A DNA stretch of 64,000 nucleotides from Clavulina sp. PMI_390 (taxonomy: Eukaryota; Basidiomycota; Agaricomycetes; Cantharellales; Hydnaceae): the NCBI GenBank assembly GCA_015039315.1, contig WIDE01000134.1, forward strand, positions 12,979-76,978. The letters run 5' to 3'. Below the pieces are notes generated by a model. That model did not search any database. It was given only the letters and a program-made list of their open reading frames with translations, and was not told where the DNA came from. A program made the position numbers and the translations under genes. Below are positions 34,485-45,885 of this stretch, piece after piece. Numbering within the stretch: the stretch's first letter is position 1; each line of letters starts with the position of its first letter.

Positions 34485-37400
34485 ATGAGTAAACAAAACT
34501 CCTCGCAGTTCCGTTATGTACCACACGCATATCATCCTGGCGAGCAACTTCCTCAACCTGCCTCTGTTGGTGCTACTTCCGCGCAGCCGTCAAGCTCGAC
34601 GATGGGTACGATCTCAAACTCTAATAGCGGTATGAATCATGGCCCGCTCAACTAGTCTAATATAGTACCTAAGAAGCGTAAAGCCGATGCTCTCGATGAG
34701 ACTCCTGCTAGCGCCACATCGTCTACGCCTCACGCCACTCGGCCTTTAGCCTCTCCTCACTCAAGCCCAGCAACCGTTCCATCTCTACCAAAGCCGAAAA
34801 CTCAAACTGGCCGTCACCCTACGAACGTTTTAGCAAATAAAACACACCACCCTGCCGCTGCGGCCGGTTCCCCTTCGACGGGCGTAGCACCTGTAACTTT
34901 GGCAGCAAAACCTGGTGGTAGATCGATGAATCGGCACAGAATGACTATGGAAGAGCGAAAACAAGCCATGGTCTCTGCTGCCGCTGCCTCCACTTCCTCT
35001 CTCATGTCTCCATCAAGCTCTACAGCGCACGCTACCACCACCACTTCATCTACAAAACCCACACGACCATCTAAGAAACCGAAGGTGCGCCATTCTCTGA
35101 ATGCCTCAGTCTGACGTCTTAAATTTATGTCCTCGATCGTAGAACGTTTCTGCCACACCCACTTCTTCATCCAAAACCCCTCTCAAAGAAAGGACGCCGG
35201 ATATGAGGACCACCTACGGTGACCCCCCTGTCCAATCTTCTGTTCATCCCATCGAATCTGTGACGTCCCGCCCAGAGGTGCGTTCGTCCCTTTACTGACA
35301 GTACATGAACAGAAGGATGATCATAATCACTCTTCGATTGCATAACAGCCAATCACTCAACTTCCAGACCCTCGAGGCGCAACATCTTCTTCTCGTTCAG
35401 CGAAAGAAGTCAATCCGCTACCCGTGGATTGGAAGTTGTTAGTTAACGAATCTTGCACAACCCTCGCACAATCATCAACTTGGTAAATTGGCTTATAGAC
35501 CCCAATAACCTTGTACTCATATACAATCTTGATTCAGGACACCTGCCGAAGCCATCTATCACCGGAGACTGGCTCGTGTCTCTATAGATAAGCGGCCTGA
35601 TTCGACAACCCTCGCAATATCAGTACAGCGAGTGTCGGTCCAGAAATCACGGCAGGAATATGGCGAGAAGGCTGTCAGCTACCTGTGGCTGTCCCCCGCT
35701 GGTCGGAAAGACCCATTGATAACATTATCTGACCTTTCTTATGTGGTGGATCTCACGATGATGCATGTTCTCGAGCGCCGCCTTACCACGGATGAGACCT
35801 CTCAAATTGCTGGAATTCTCGACACATTCAACCCCGTATCGCTCGCGAGCACAGACGATTGGTTCAAGCGGCTAAACGGGTTACACCCTCCCCCTTTTAA
35901 AGGCGAGCCTCCCATTATTCTCTTTAATTGGGCAGATCTCGAGAGTATGATCGAGCTTCTCTTGCTTCAGCATGTGAGTTCGTTCTGAACCGCGATTTCA
36001 TGTATTTGCCCACATATTGAGCCTTTACTCTAGAAATGTGGGGCATTCTGCGCACCTCCAGCTCGTGGGGTCCCCAATAAGTCAGCAGATACTCTCTCAA
36101 ACTTGAACACTAAGAGTACCTCGTCAATTCCGGCAGTGTCACCTCAGCCAGCTGCGACAATCTCGACTTCCACATCTGCTACCTTACGAGCACTTTCGCA
36201 AATCCCGACGCTTATAGCCGACGAACCGCATCCCACTACAAACCCTGACTCAAGCGCTATCCCCGAACAAAGTGCTTCAGAGTTGCTTCCAGTGTTGCTG
36301 GTGCCTCAATTGAAAACACTTTCCGATCCCTTGACCTGGTACGCATCTCATGTCACCGGTTTCGCGCCCTAATTCATGTCGATCCGTTCATTTATGGAAA
36401 CATTCCATTAGGTCGCAATCGGAGATGTTGAATCGTTGCCGAACCCTGCAGATCGTCGCAGAGCGACACCCAGGAGCCATCAACCTCCACCTCTCTTCCC
36501 TTGATGTCCAGTCGACTGAGGCTTCCGAGCTTCCCTCAACAATAAGGCTTAACCTTGAGCATCTTCCACAAGGGAGGCTTTCCGTCCAAGTATCCCGAAG
36601 GGACATCGTGAAGCTGATCAACATCGCCTTTCGTGCATCTGATGGTCAAGCTCAAGATTGGTCTCGAATGGAGAGGATCGCTAGAAAGGCCATTGCAACA
36701 AAGCTTGCGGAGAAGCTGGGACCCAACGAAGAGGACATGCAAAAGATGTGCATTAGCCAGGAAGGGTCAGATATTGGTTCAATCCTGGATAGGCTCGAAA
36801 CGACGTGTTTTGATAGCTTGCTCAGAGAGGTGTTCGAGGCATGGGTTAGTGCCACTTGAAACCTCACTTGTTTTCTTCCATTCTAATACCAGCATCCCAT
36901 AGCAAGAGCCGGACACGGATGACGAACTCCTCACAATTAAGGCAATTGGTTCCTCGTCGAATATTGACTTCGATGGAGATACGACTCTCGTTGACCAATC
37001 CTTCGGTCAACCTACTGAGAGGGAAAGTCGATCGGCTCTACAAGACTCGGTTACTTCTGCCCTTCTCCCAGCGCCGTTTCCTCCCTCGGCCATTCTCCTG
37101 ACTCCCGAAACTGTCAACCCTTCTGGCACTGCTTGTCCAGCGACGCAAGATCTTGCGCAATCCAAACCTTCACATCTGCTTCCTGCGTCAGCAGGCGAAC
37201 CAGAAGACTATAGGCTGTACATGGTCGTATACGCTAAGGCTCTTGAGAAAGCAACATCTCATTCACACGAGCAGTCCTCCATCATCAAATCCCTTCGAGC
37301 CGAGCTTGCTCGCTTCCGGCAAGATCCGGCAAGGCACTCCACAGCTCTTCATACTCTCCAAGAAGAGAACGCCCGCCTTCGAAAGCGAGAAGGACAGCTG

Positions 37401-38327
37401 TGCGCATCGCTCGCGGCGCAAAACGCTTCCATGAAGAGTATTCTCCTGCCCAAGACAGCCGAAGCGAACCTTCAACACGAGCTATCTCGTATTCGTCAAG
37501 AAAATGAGCGCTTGTCCTCCGCTATCCGATGTAGTGTCGAGTCTTTCCAGCAGGCTGATTCTGCTGCCCCTGCGGCGGTTCGCGCAATTGGAGCAGAAGC
37601 CCGCGGCGGAAAGGACACTGAAGGGCTTCTATCGCAATTCCAACAATTCGAAACGCAGGCACGACAACGAGCTGAACGCGCGGAAAGGAGGTTAGCTGAG
37701 CAAACCCTCCGACTCAACCGCAGCAACGAAGTTTTGCTCTCTGTCCTGGCGAGGCAATCGGAGGCGCGTCAAGCGGTAGATGTTGAACCAATCGTAGCTC
37801 AGGCGTCCATCCCACCGCCTCGCACGATGATGGACGTTGCTTGTGCTACCGACCCTCAGAACTACGAGTCTGTGGGGGTATTAGCTCAACCTCCTGCAAG
37901 AGCGATGACATCCATCGATATCTCTACCGATGTTGACCTCGCTTCGCATCAACACATCAGCGTGGGGACCGACGGCGAGCCTAGTGGTGGCGGTAGTACC
38001 ATAGAGGATGATGCACCCTCTCCAACCGTTGCCTCTGACTACAACAGCACCACTACCCACTCTACCCCAGCCTTCGTCACAAAAGAGCTTCATTCTCACT
38101 TGATATCGTCCTCGATGTCCGTATCGACGATCCCAGACGATTACTCCAGTTACCTTGACCTCCCACTTGCTCCTGACTCCCGCATACAAAGACGTCTGGC
38201 CGTCAACGGATTTACTGAAACGATCATAAAGCTCGAGCAAGAATGCGATGTATTTTTGGATCGCATGACTGCTCGAGCCTCCCGGAGAGCAGCTCGCAAG
38301 TCCCTTCTCCCGTCAACAGAGCCATGA
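34485..38327 (+). CDS. Unrecognised nuclear coiled-coil protein, tandem copy 1 (blocks D1 + D2)
   Basis: I do not recognise this family. About eight exons give roughly 1,100 residues. Order: short start MSKQNSSQFRYVPHAYHPG; after intron 1 a basic motif PKKRKADALDE (34668 on), a classic nuclear-localisation type; a long Ser/Thr/Pro/Ala-rich linker; block D1 (35539-35973, YHRRLARVSIDKRP ... LWLSPAGRKDPLITLSDL ... MHVLERRLTTDETSQIAGIL ... DLESMIELLLLQH); linker; block D2 (about 36412-36845, core RRDIVKLINIAFRASDGQAQ); then a long coiled coil (37221-37760, SSIIKSLRAELARF, LQEENARLRKREGQL, RAERAERRLAEQTLRL). The tail has SIDISTDVDLASHQHISVGT and ends YLDLPLAPDSRIQRRL...GFTETIIKLEQECDVFLDRM. This is the only copy with both D1 and D2. 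Likely nuclear and oligomeric (inference). Confidence 0.75.
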
Positions 38328-39065
38328 AGCACATGGTGCACTATAACTTATTCCTCGATTGTATTTTGTACGGTATACAAAGCTTTTTCTCGGTCACTTT
38401 CTTGCTGTTAACATTTTGATACCATGATTGCCAGTATGCTTTCACTGGACTGTTATCCATTCCCACTATATTTGGCATCATTACGTCCTACTATTTTGTA
38501 GTTTAATGCGGACAGTTTTCTACGATGTGATATAATCTCCACCAGACTAGGAGTGACACTATAATCACGTCCACTCAAAGCGTTTGGCTGCGTCCTTTTA
38601 CGGCAAACCTGCCCGTGACTCACGAGGGCTGCTCGTGTTCTGTTGTGATAGCTAAATTGACTGTATGTTTAAAGGCGAATGAGCGGAGACAAGTGTCATT
38701 ACCGCGCCTCGAATTCAGGGTTCGTTGACTCCCCCGGCGATGCGAATTGATGAAGCAGGAATCGGAAGTTTGCGTCGGGGTTTATTTAGCTCGAAGCCTC
38801 ACACCAACAACTACAAACTTCGAAGCTCGTTGAATTGAGAGTTTCGTCGCGTTCTGACCCAAAACTTACTCTCTATTGCTATAAGTGCGTGGCATTCAGG
38901 AGCACTCGGAGATCGCGTTCCAAACGTGAAATCCAGTGGGCAACGTGGCTAAGGTAGTTTCTTCATCTTTCCTGTTGCGTCCAAATTCGACGCACCAAAA
39001 CAGGTTCCAAGGTACTGAAACCCTGCTTTTAAGTGCTCGGAGCTAGCTACCGCATCGTATCGCAA
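38328..39065. other. Intergenic region between coiled-coil copies 1 and 2
   Basis: About 740 bp. The 3' flank of copy 1 (GTGCACTATAACTTATTCC..., TGTATTTTGTA) resembles that of copy 3. No gene seen. Confidence 0.45.
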
Positions 39066-41483
39066 ATGAGTGGACAGAAGAGCTTACCACCCCGGTATAT
39101 GCGACCCTATTTACAAACTGCCCAGCCAGCCCCGGCTGGCACTCTGGCGCAGCCTTCAACCGCCGCTATAGGTATTTACCCAGGTCCGTCATCTGGATCG
39201 TCGGGAGCCCGCTTAGCGAAGCTTTGATAGCATCCAAAAAGCGCAAGGCGAAGGTTCTAGACGAAGCACTCGACTTTCCTTCAACATATGCATCCTGGCA
39301 ACTATTAACTGAGGACTCGTCTGCGGCCCTGGCTCAGTTTCCTCCCAGGTAAAACGAACACCACCTCCTGGATTTTCCGTAAATAATTGAGTCTCAATAT
39401 AGGGAATCCGTTAACACTATTCGGCATCAGAAGCTGGCCTGCCTTAATGTTTTTAGCCACCCTGAATCAGGCGCCCCCATGGTATCTTCTTCTGAACCAG
39501 GGGTTTCATGTATAACTTCAGGCATTCCCGTGCCTCGTGTGAAGCTACCTCCTAACATCATGACATGGTATGCACCTTGTTAGCGGATATGTATGCATTA
39601 ACTTATATGCTGCACCTCTACTTCTCATAAAATGCTCCTAGGACGCTACCTCGTGGAATGACCATCCTCCGAACATTATACGTCACTCCTGAGCAACAAT
39701 CATATGGGGTTGATTTGCGCCTATCTCTCACCGACCTCACGATTACCTCTCCGCTTTCATCAACGGTAACCCTCGTGCTCAGGCCTCTAGTGAATCGCAA
39801 GATTTCTATGCGCATCTTCCAAATGGACATTTTGAAGCTGATAAACATAGCCTTTGATGCATCGGGCGGCAAACCCAAAGATCGAGTTCGACTAATGAGG
39901 ATTGCAATTGAGATCCTCACAAAACGATGCTCGGAAAGACTGAACGCTGACGATGCGGGCGCGAAGATGCTCTGGCTTGATGAGAAGAGCATAAATCTCC
40001 GCGTAGGGTCGGGTATGAATTTTCCGTCTGGTGTAGGGCTTGATGTAGCTTCTCTCGACGATCTCTTTGTGGAAGTGTATGAGATTTTTGTCAGTTTTTC
40101 TGCGAGACTTTGCTTCGCCTGTCCCTTTTGCTTACAACAATTTTGTAGAGGAATCTCGACTGCAATGGCGCGTCATCTGCATCAGTCCAATCGGGCCCCT
40201 CTTCAGGTGCTAGTCTCGGCGGAGATCCAATTGTTGTAGGCCGGCTACAAGAGAAGTCCGGCCTGTTTGGGCAGCATATGGCTCTTGAAGGGTCAAAAGA
40301 CCTCGTTTCAAGTGTACCAGCACTCCTTCCACCAATATACTCACCTGAACAGTCTACTGTATCATCCTCTGAGCTTGTGGAAGTCGCAGCTGAGGCATTC
40401 TCAACATCACAACTTCCCACTCCTTCCGACCAGGTGCCATCTGTCCACGCCTGGAATTCCTCTGCTGACGCGAATCATGAGCGGGAGGAGGGCCTCCAGT
40501 TGACGGTGGTACCCCCTGAAAAGACGATAGCGCACTTCGACGAGCAATGCCGAATCATAGACTCCCTTCAGGAGGAGCTGTCTCGTCTGAAAGATGAGAC
40601 CACATCCTCTTCCACGAATCTTCTTACTCTCCAGGAAGAAAATAAACGCCTCAAGAAAGAAAACGAGTGGCTACACACCCCGGCAAGCGATGACTCTACC
40701 GAGCGTTTAATTCTGGATGTGATGGCCTGCGCAAAGCTCGAGCGCCAGCAGTTATCCCGCGTGCGCCAGGAGACCGACAGTGCGACTCTTGTCATCCAGA
40801 ATTGTGTCGAAACCTTCCACCAAATTGATCTTGACACCGTTGCACTAACTCGCGCTATTGAAGAGAATGATAAGGAATCTGAGGAGCTTATGGCACAGTT
40901 CTACTCCTTTGCAACAGAAATGCAACACAGAACTGAGCGAGCGGAAACATTGCTGTCCGAGGAGACCTCCCAGCTCACGCGGAAGAACGATATTCTACTC
41001 TTTGCGCTCTCAAAGCAGACCAATATGCGCGAGACGGCGGAGGCAGAACTGGACAGAGCTTTGGCCCTGATCCCGGCGACCCGTACGCTGGCAAGTGCAG
41101 CTACGACCACTGAGCTACAGACCTATGAGTCCGTTGGGATAATGGCCGAGCCTTCAGCAAAAATTAGAGCCTCGATCGACGTGTCCACGGATAGTGTCGT
41201 TGCTTCTTATCGGGAAATAGGTGTGGAGACTGAAGCTGAGCCTGGTGACAACATCAGCACGATGGGAAATGCACCATCTGATCCCTACAGCACCACTCCC
41301 CACTGTACCAGCTATCTTGATGTCCCGATTCTCCCTGACTCCCTCATGCAGAGGCGCCTTACCATCAATGGATTCAAAGAGACTATAATGAAGCTAGAGA
41401 AGGCTTGTGATATATTTTTGAACCGTCAGGATGCGCGAGCTGCCCGAAAAGCGTCCCGCGCGCCCATTCATTCATCAGCCTGA
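39066..41483 (+). CDS. Unrecognised nuclear coiled-coil protein, tandem copy 2 (D2 only)
   Basis: Paralogue of the genes at 34485 and 42363, about 720 residues in five exons. It starts MSGQKSLPPRYMRPYLQTAQ. After intron 1 comes SKKRKAKVLDEAL (39233 on), equivalent to the basic motif of copy 1. The segment YASWQLLTEDSSAALAQFPP matches copy 1's DWKLLVNESCTTLAQSS. The body of D1 is missing: only a remnant like RHQKLACLNVFSHPESGAPM is left before GIPVPRVKLPPNIMTW, which aligns with copy 1's VPQLKTLSDPLTW. D2 follows (39642-40089, core MDILKLINIAFDASGGKPKD). The coiled coil (40530-41060: CRIIDSLQEELSRLKDE, LLTLQEENKRLKKENEWL) and the tail (SYLDVPILPDSLMQRRLTIN, ETIMKLEKACDIFLNR) are kept. It is more diverged than copies 1 and 3 are from each other. 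Confidence 0.75.
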
Positions 41484-42362
41484 ATATGGACAGTCAGTGG
41501 CGCGCTGCCACTCCTTTTCCAGCAGTTTTTTGTACGTCTTGTAGACTCTCTTTCTTGTTCAATTGCTTTGTTGTCTAGATCTTGAAACATGATTACGCGC
41601 ATGCTTTCTTGCCAATGAACCGTCATTTATGTTCACTGCTAGTTTGTTTTATCTTACTATTAACACAGACCGGTATATCTGATGTATACCCGCAAATTTC
41701 GATAAAACGAGAGACTCCTGTAATCAACAAAGTGCATGTCTTGAAGCGAGAGAATGGGATAGATCTAGGGAGGCTGCCGACCACATCTCCATCCCATCTG
41801 AGATCACAGAGATTTTATAGGTTCCCTCGACACAATATGCGCAGTGTTGAAGAGTTAGAGAATTATAAGCATCTCAGAGCTCTACATCCTAGCCTCATAG
41901 TTTGTATTCCTCTGGGGATTTGCCCACTCTACTGGCTTATAGGCGCCCGTCGAACCCAATTGGATGACGCTCGTAGGAGATCCTCCTGGTGTTTCCCGCG
42001 CTATTATTGGTGTTGATATTATAGGTGGTCGATTCCATGGGGTAAGCAGCCAAGCGTCAGTGCGAAGGATCGCCCTGGCATTTATTTACCAACAAACACG
42101 TGCAAAGCTCATACAATTGCGAAAGTCCGTGGGTCGTGTCCTGACGGGTTGAGCGGCTCGTACGCTTTTTTCTCGAGGAGGAACAAGCGCGCGCAGAAGT
42201 TTGGAACCTCTCGTTGTCACTTGCTTTACGTGGACATCTCATGTTTGACGAAATCCCGAGAATCGCACCTTCAACCTCACCTGGTACCGTCATTTACAAC
42301 ACCCTCCCAGCGATTGGAGCGTAGAGCTACTACGGCTTGAGAGCCCGTAGCATCAGTAATAA
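41484..42362. other. Intergenic region between coiled-coil copies 2 and 3
   Basis: About 880 bp. An open stretch at about 41615-42016 starts MNRHLCSLLVCFILLLTQTG, secretion-signal-like, but has no recognisable domain. A second frame reads MTLVGDPPGVSRAIIGVDII at 41964 onward. Either may be a gene relic or chance; I do not call a gene. Confidence 0.35.
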
Positions 42363-45214
42363 ATGAACGGAGAAGATGCTCCACCCTCAGGCTCGTGCTA
42401 CCCGCCTTACGTATATCGTCATTTACTCCCTCTGTGTGCCTCGACAAATGCCGTACCTGGACAGTCCTTGGTACCTACAATAGGTATGGAATCAGATTTT
42501 TGATATATGATGGATCCCTCAACACTAATCGAGCTATTTGAAGCTTCACAAAAGCGTAAGGTCGACGTCCTCGAAGAGCGCCCTGCCCTTCCCACCCCAT
42601 CAACTATTCAAGTTACCATCCCTCCACCTATCCCCCAGTTAAGCCATGCGAATGCTTCGGCTCTGGCTAGCCTGAGGGTTCAGCTCAGTCAGGACCATGC
42701 AGAGATCCTGGTGGACAGGCCTCGCCGCCCTGCCGCTCAGGTGTGCACCAGTGTACCTGCGATAGACTTAACAAGTACTAGCGAATCAGTGACACCTCGA
42801 CGCAAGAAGGCCAAGAAATCTCAAAGGCAGTGGCATCCCGCTGCTATCTCAGCGCCTTCTGATTCTTCCATGCCCATACCAGCAATCCCCTTTGCTTGTG
42901 GTTCCATTCCTTCCGCCTCTTCCACATCCGCTCATTCGATTACCTCCCCAATCAATCCCAACTCCTGTGGTTCCATAATACCAACATCTGCAACGACTCA
43001 GCCCCAAATGGCGAATGTACGTCATGTCTCGGGCGCTCATGAACACCAACATACTAAGTTTCCTTTCAGTCGATCGATACGGTCGCAGAAAATCTCACAT
43101 CATCCGAAATGCGGCAAGTGGGAGCTCTCGACGACACAGATATAGCCCCAATTGGCACCACCTGCGAGTCTCCTATCCAAACAGATAGCTCAGCGCCCAC
43201 ACACTCAGAGGGGGTATGATCAAGGTTCCTTCGTTTCTCGTACAAACGGAAAAAGTCGTTTATTCTTTTTTCTGGTAGTTGCTCGCTCTAGACCTGGCCT
43301 CATGTGCCTCTTCCTCCCTAGCTGCCTCGACGGAGATCGATGCGCTTTCAAGTGTTGCGGAATGGGAGTTATTAGTTGACAAATCTTGTACAACTCTCGG
43401 CCAATCTTCTACTTCGTAAGTTGATTCAACGTCCTCTGTCAATGTATACTCACATCTAATTTTGAGACAGGACTGCCTTTGGTTTTTATCGAAGGCTAGG
43501 TCATGCTTGCATTACGAGACATCCTGGTTCAAGCACGCTCGTCTTATCAATCCAGGAAATATCGGTCTATCATGCAAGTAGGCAGCCAAGCAATCAAATT
43601 GTCAGCTGCCTCTGGTTGGCCCCTGCGTGGCGTGCGGAAGCGCCACTCCTCACCTTGACAGACCTTTTCAAAATCGTTACCCTCGTGATGGGCCATGTCA
43701 TCAAGCGTCGGCTCTCGACGGATGAGAAGCGTGAGTTGTGTCGGATCCTGGGTTCATATCACACTCCGCCTGAAGCCGATGACGCGGCTTCTTGGTTTCA
43801 ATGGATTAGAAAGCTGAGCCCGTGCCCATCAAAAGGCAAGGACTTTGTCACTTTGTTCAAGTGGGGAGATCTCAAAAGCATGCTTGACGCGCTTCTTCTT
43901 GAGCATGTGAGTTGGTTTTAGTCCCCCTCTCAATATCTTGATAATCTTAGCCTTATGATTCAGAATCGTGGAACATTCTGTCCTACCCCAGCTGGTAGGC
44001 CTGTTGTTACACAGATCACTTCCCATCCAAACCTCGATCCGGTGCAAGAGTCTCCCATCCCTGAGAGATCACCATCGGCACTGCCCACCCGTTCCTCCAT
44101 CAGCGGCCATGAAGAATACGAGCATGGCCTCGGCGTCTCTGGGACGGTACTCGAGCCAGGGAAGTCGAACTCGAAGGAACAGCCCCCCACCATGGACTCT
44201 CTTCGAGCTGAGATTTCTCGCCTACGAAACAATGCGGCGGAGCAGTCTACCGAGCTTCTTGCTCTACGGGAAGAGAATGCGCACCTTAAGAAAGAAAAGG
44301 AACAGTCGGTCTTAGCTCCAGGGCATGATGGTGTGGCGGGGAGTACCATCCGGGCAGTGATGGCCCAAGCCAACCTGGAGCGCGAAGACTCGGCTCGCCT
44401 TCGTCATGAAAATGACAGCCTATCCGCCGCCATCCAAGGCGTTCTGAAGTCATTCGAGCAATTTAATGCGAACCTTGCTGCAGCAACTAAAGGCATGGAT
44501 GAGGATTTGGATAATGAGGAATCTGAAAAGCTCCTGGCGCAATTCCACATGCTCGCAACAAAAGCTCAACAAAGAGCTGATGAAGCAGAAAGGAGGTTGG
44601 CAGACCAGACTTTCCGCCTCAAACTCAGCAACGAGGTCTTGCTTTCGACTTTGGCCAGGCATTCCGAGATGCGCAAGTCTGCAGACGCCAAACTCGCAGA
44701 GGCTCGAGCGTTGATTCCGCCGCCCCGCGAGATGGCGAGCATTGCTACCGCCACTGACCCCCAGGTGCATCAGTCGATCGGGATACTAGCTCAAACTCCC
44801 GCGAGGATAACGGCCTCCGTTGAGGTATCCACGGACGACAACGTTGCTTCGCATTACCACATCTGTGTAGGGACCGATGTTGCGCCTAGTATCGACTATA
44901 TCATGGTGGATAATGCCCCCTCTCCAACCCTTGCCTCCGAACTCAACGAAACCAGTGCACATTCTACCCCTACCTTTATCGCCAAGGACCGTCATCCCAA
45001 TCTGGTGTCATTTTCCGTCTTCAACCACTATTCCAGTTATCTTGACTTCCCCCTTGAGCTTGAGTCCCGCATGCAAAGACGCCTCGATGTCGATGGATTC
45101 GCAGAGACCATAATAAAGCTTGAGCAGGGGTGTGATGCGTTTTTGGACCGTATGGATGCACGAGCCGCTCGGAAGGGGGCACTTAAGCCACTCCGCTCGT
45201 CGAACGAGCTCTGA
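42363..45214 (+). CDS. Unrecognised nuclear coiled-coil protein, tandem copy 3 (D1 only)
   Basis: Third paralogue, about 850 residues in six exons. It starts MNGEDAPPSGSCYPPYVYRH. After intron 1 comes SQKRKVDVLEERP (42546 on), the basic motif, and later a second basic cluster PRRKKAKKSQRQW. The segment EWELLVDKSCTTLGQSST leads into D1 (43473-43908): YRRLGHACITRHPGSSTLVL, CLWLAPAWRAEAPLLTLTDL, GHVIKRRLSTDEKRELCRIL, DLKSMLDALLLEH. The next exon begins NRGTFCPTPAGRP, matching copy 1's KCGAFCAPPARGVP, then passes straight to the coiled coil (44190-44720), so D2 is absent. The tail SYLDFPLELESRMQRRLDVD, ETIIKLEQGCDAFLDRM is nearest to copy 1. The shared intron positions show duplication of a whole gene, followed by domain loss. 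Confidence 0.75.
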
Positions 45215-45885
45215 GGGTCACCAGTGCATTATAGATTATCCTCATCCTGTATTTTGTAGATTTTTAGTGGAATCGTTTCTTGCTCATTCGCTCCCGTGTT
45301 GACATCTTCGGAGCTTTATTGTTCGTATGCATTGCTACACCTCCGGTACTTCTTATTCTAGTCGGCTATCAATACCTCGGTTTTTCGTTATCCAGAGTCG
45401 GATAGTTCACCCTAAACTACGCCGACAATTAACAACATATTGCCCGATGCATAACTGAAGGCGAACCCCTCTTATCGCACTGGAACACAAGATGAGTTCT
45501 CTGGATTATCCTTGCGTACGGAAATGTAGTAAACATGGTCCACTGTAGTACCATAGAATGTGAAACTATAACAGTCCCCAAAAACTTTATCGCCGTGATA
45601 GTCATCATGAATCATGCACGTATGTTATCATCGTTAATGTACAAAAAGAATGAAGAAAAGGTTCGAAGGGTCATCGTGAGAGAAAGAGAGAGGGAGAAAC
45701 CGTAAACCACAAAAATCGAATCGGAGGAAACAGGAAGAAAAAAAAACCAAGCAGGTAGAGAATGCGCGAGATCACATCCAGTCAATACGTCCCACCCAAG
45801 AGCCATCGCGGCCTGGCGATGATCCCTTTCAGGATCCACCATCACCATCCCCACTCACAAAACCTCTGATTGAGCAGGCACCAAA
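45215..45885. other. Convergent intergenic region, coiled-coil copy 3 and TPS2
   Basis: About 670 bp between two stop codons. The first 40 bp resemble the 3' flank of coiled-coil copy 1. A GA-rich run lies at about 45680-45700. Nothing else recognised. Confidence 0.5.
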
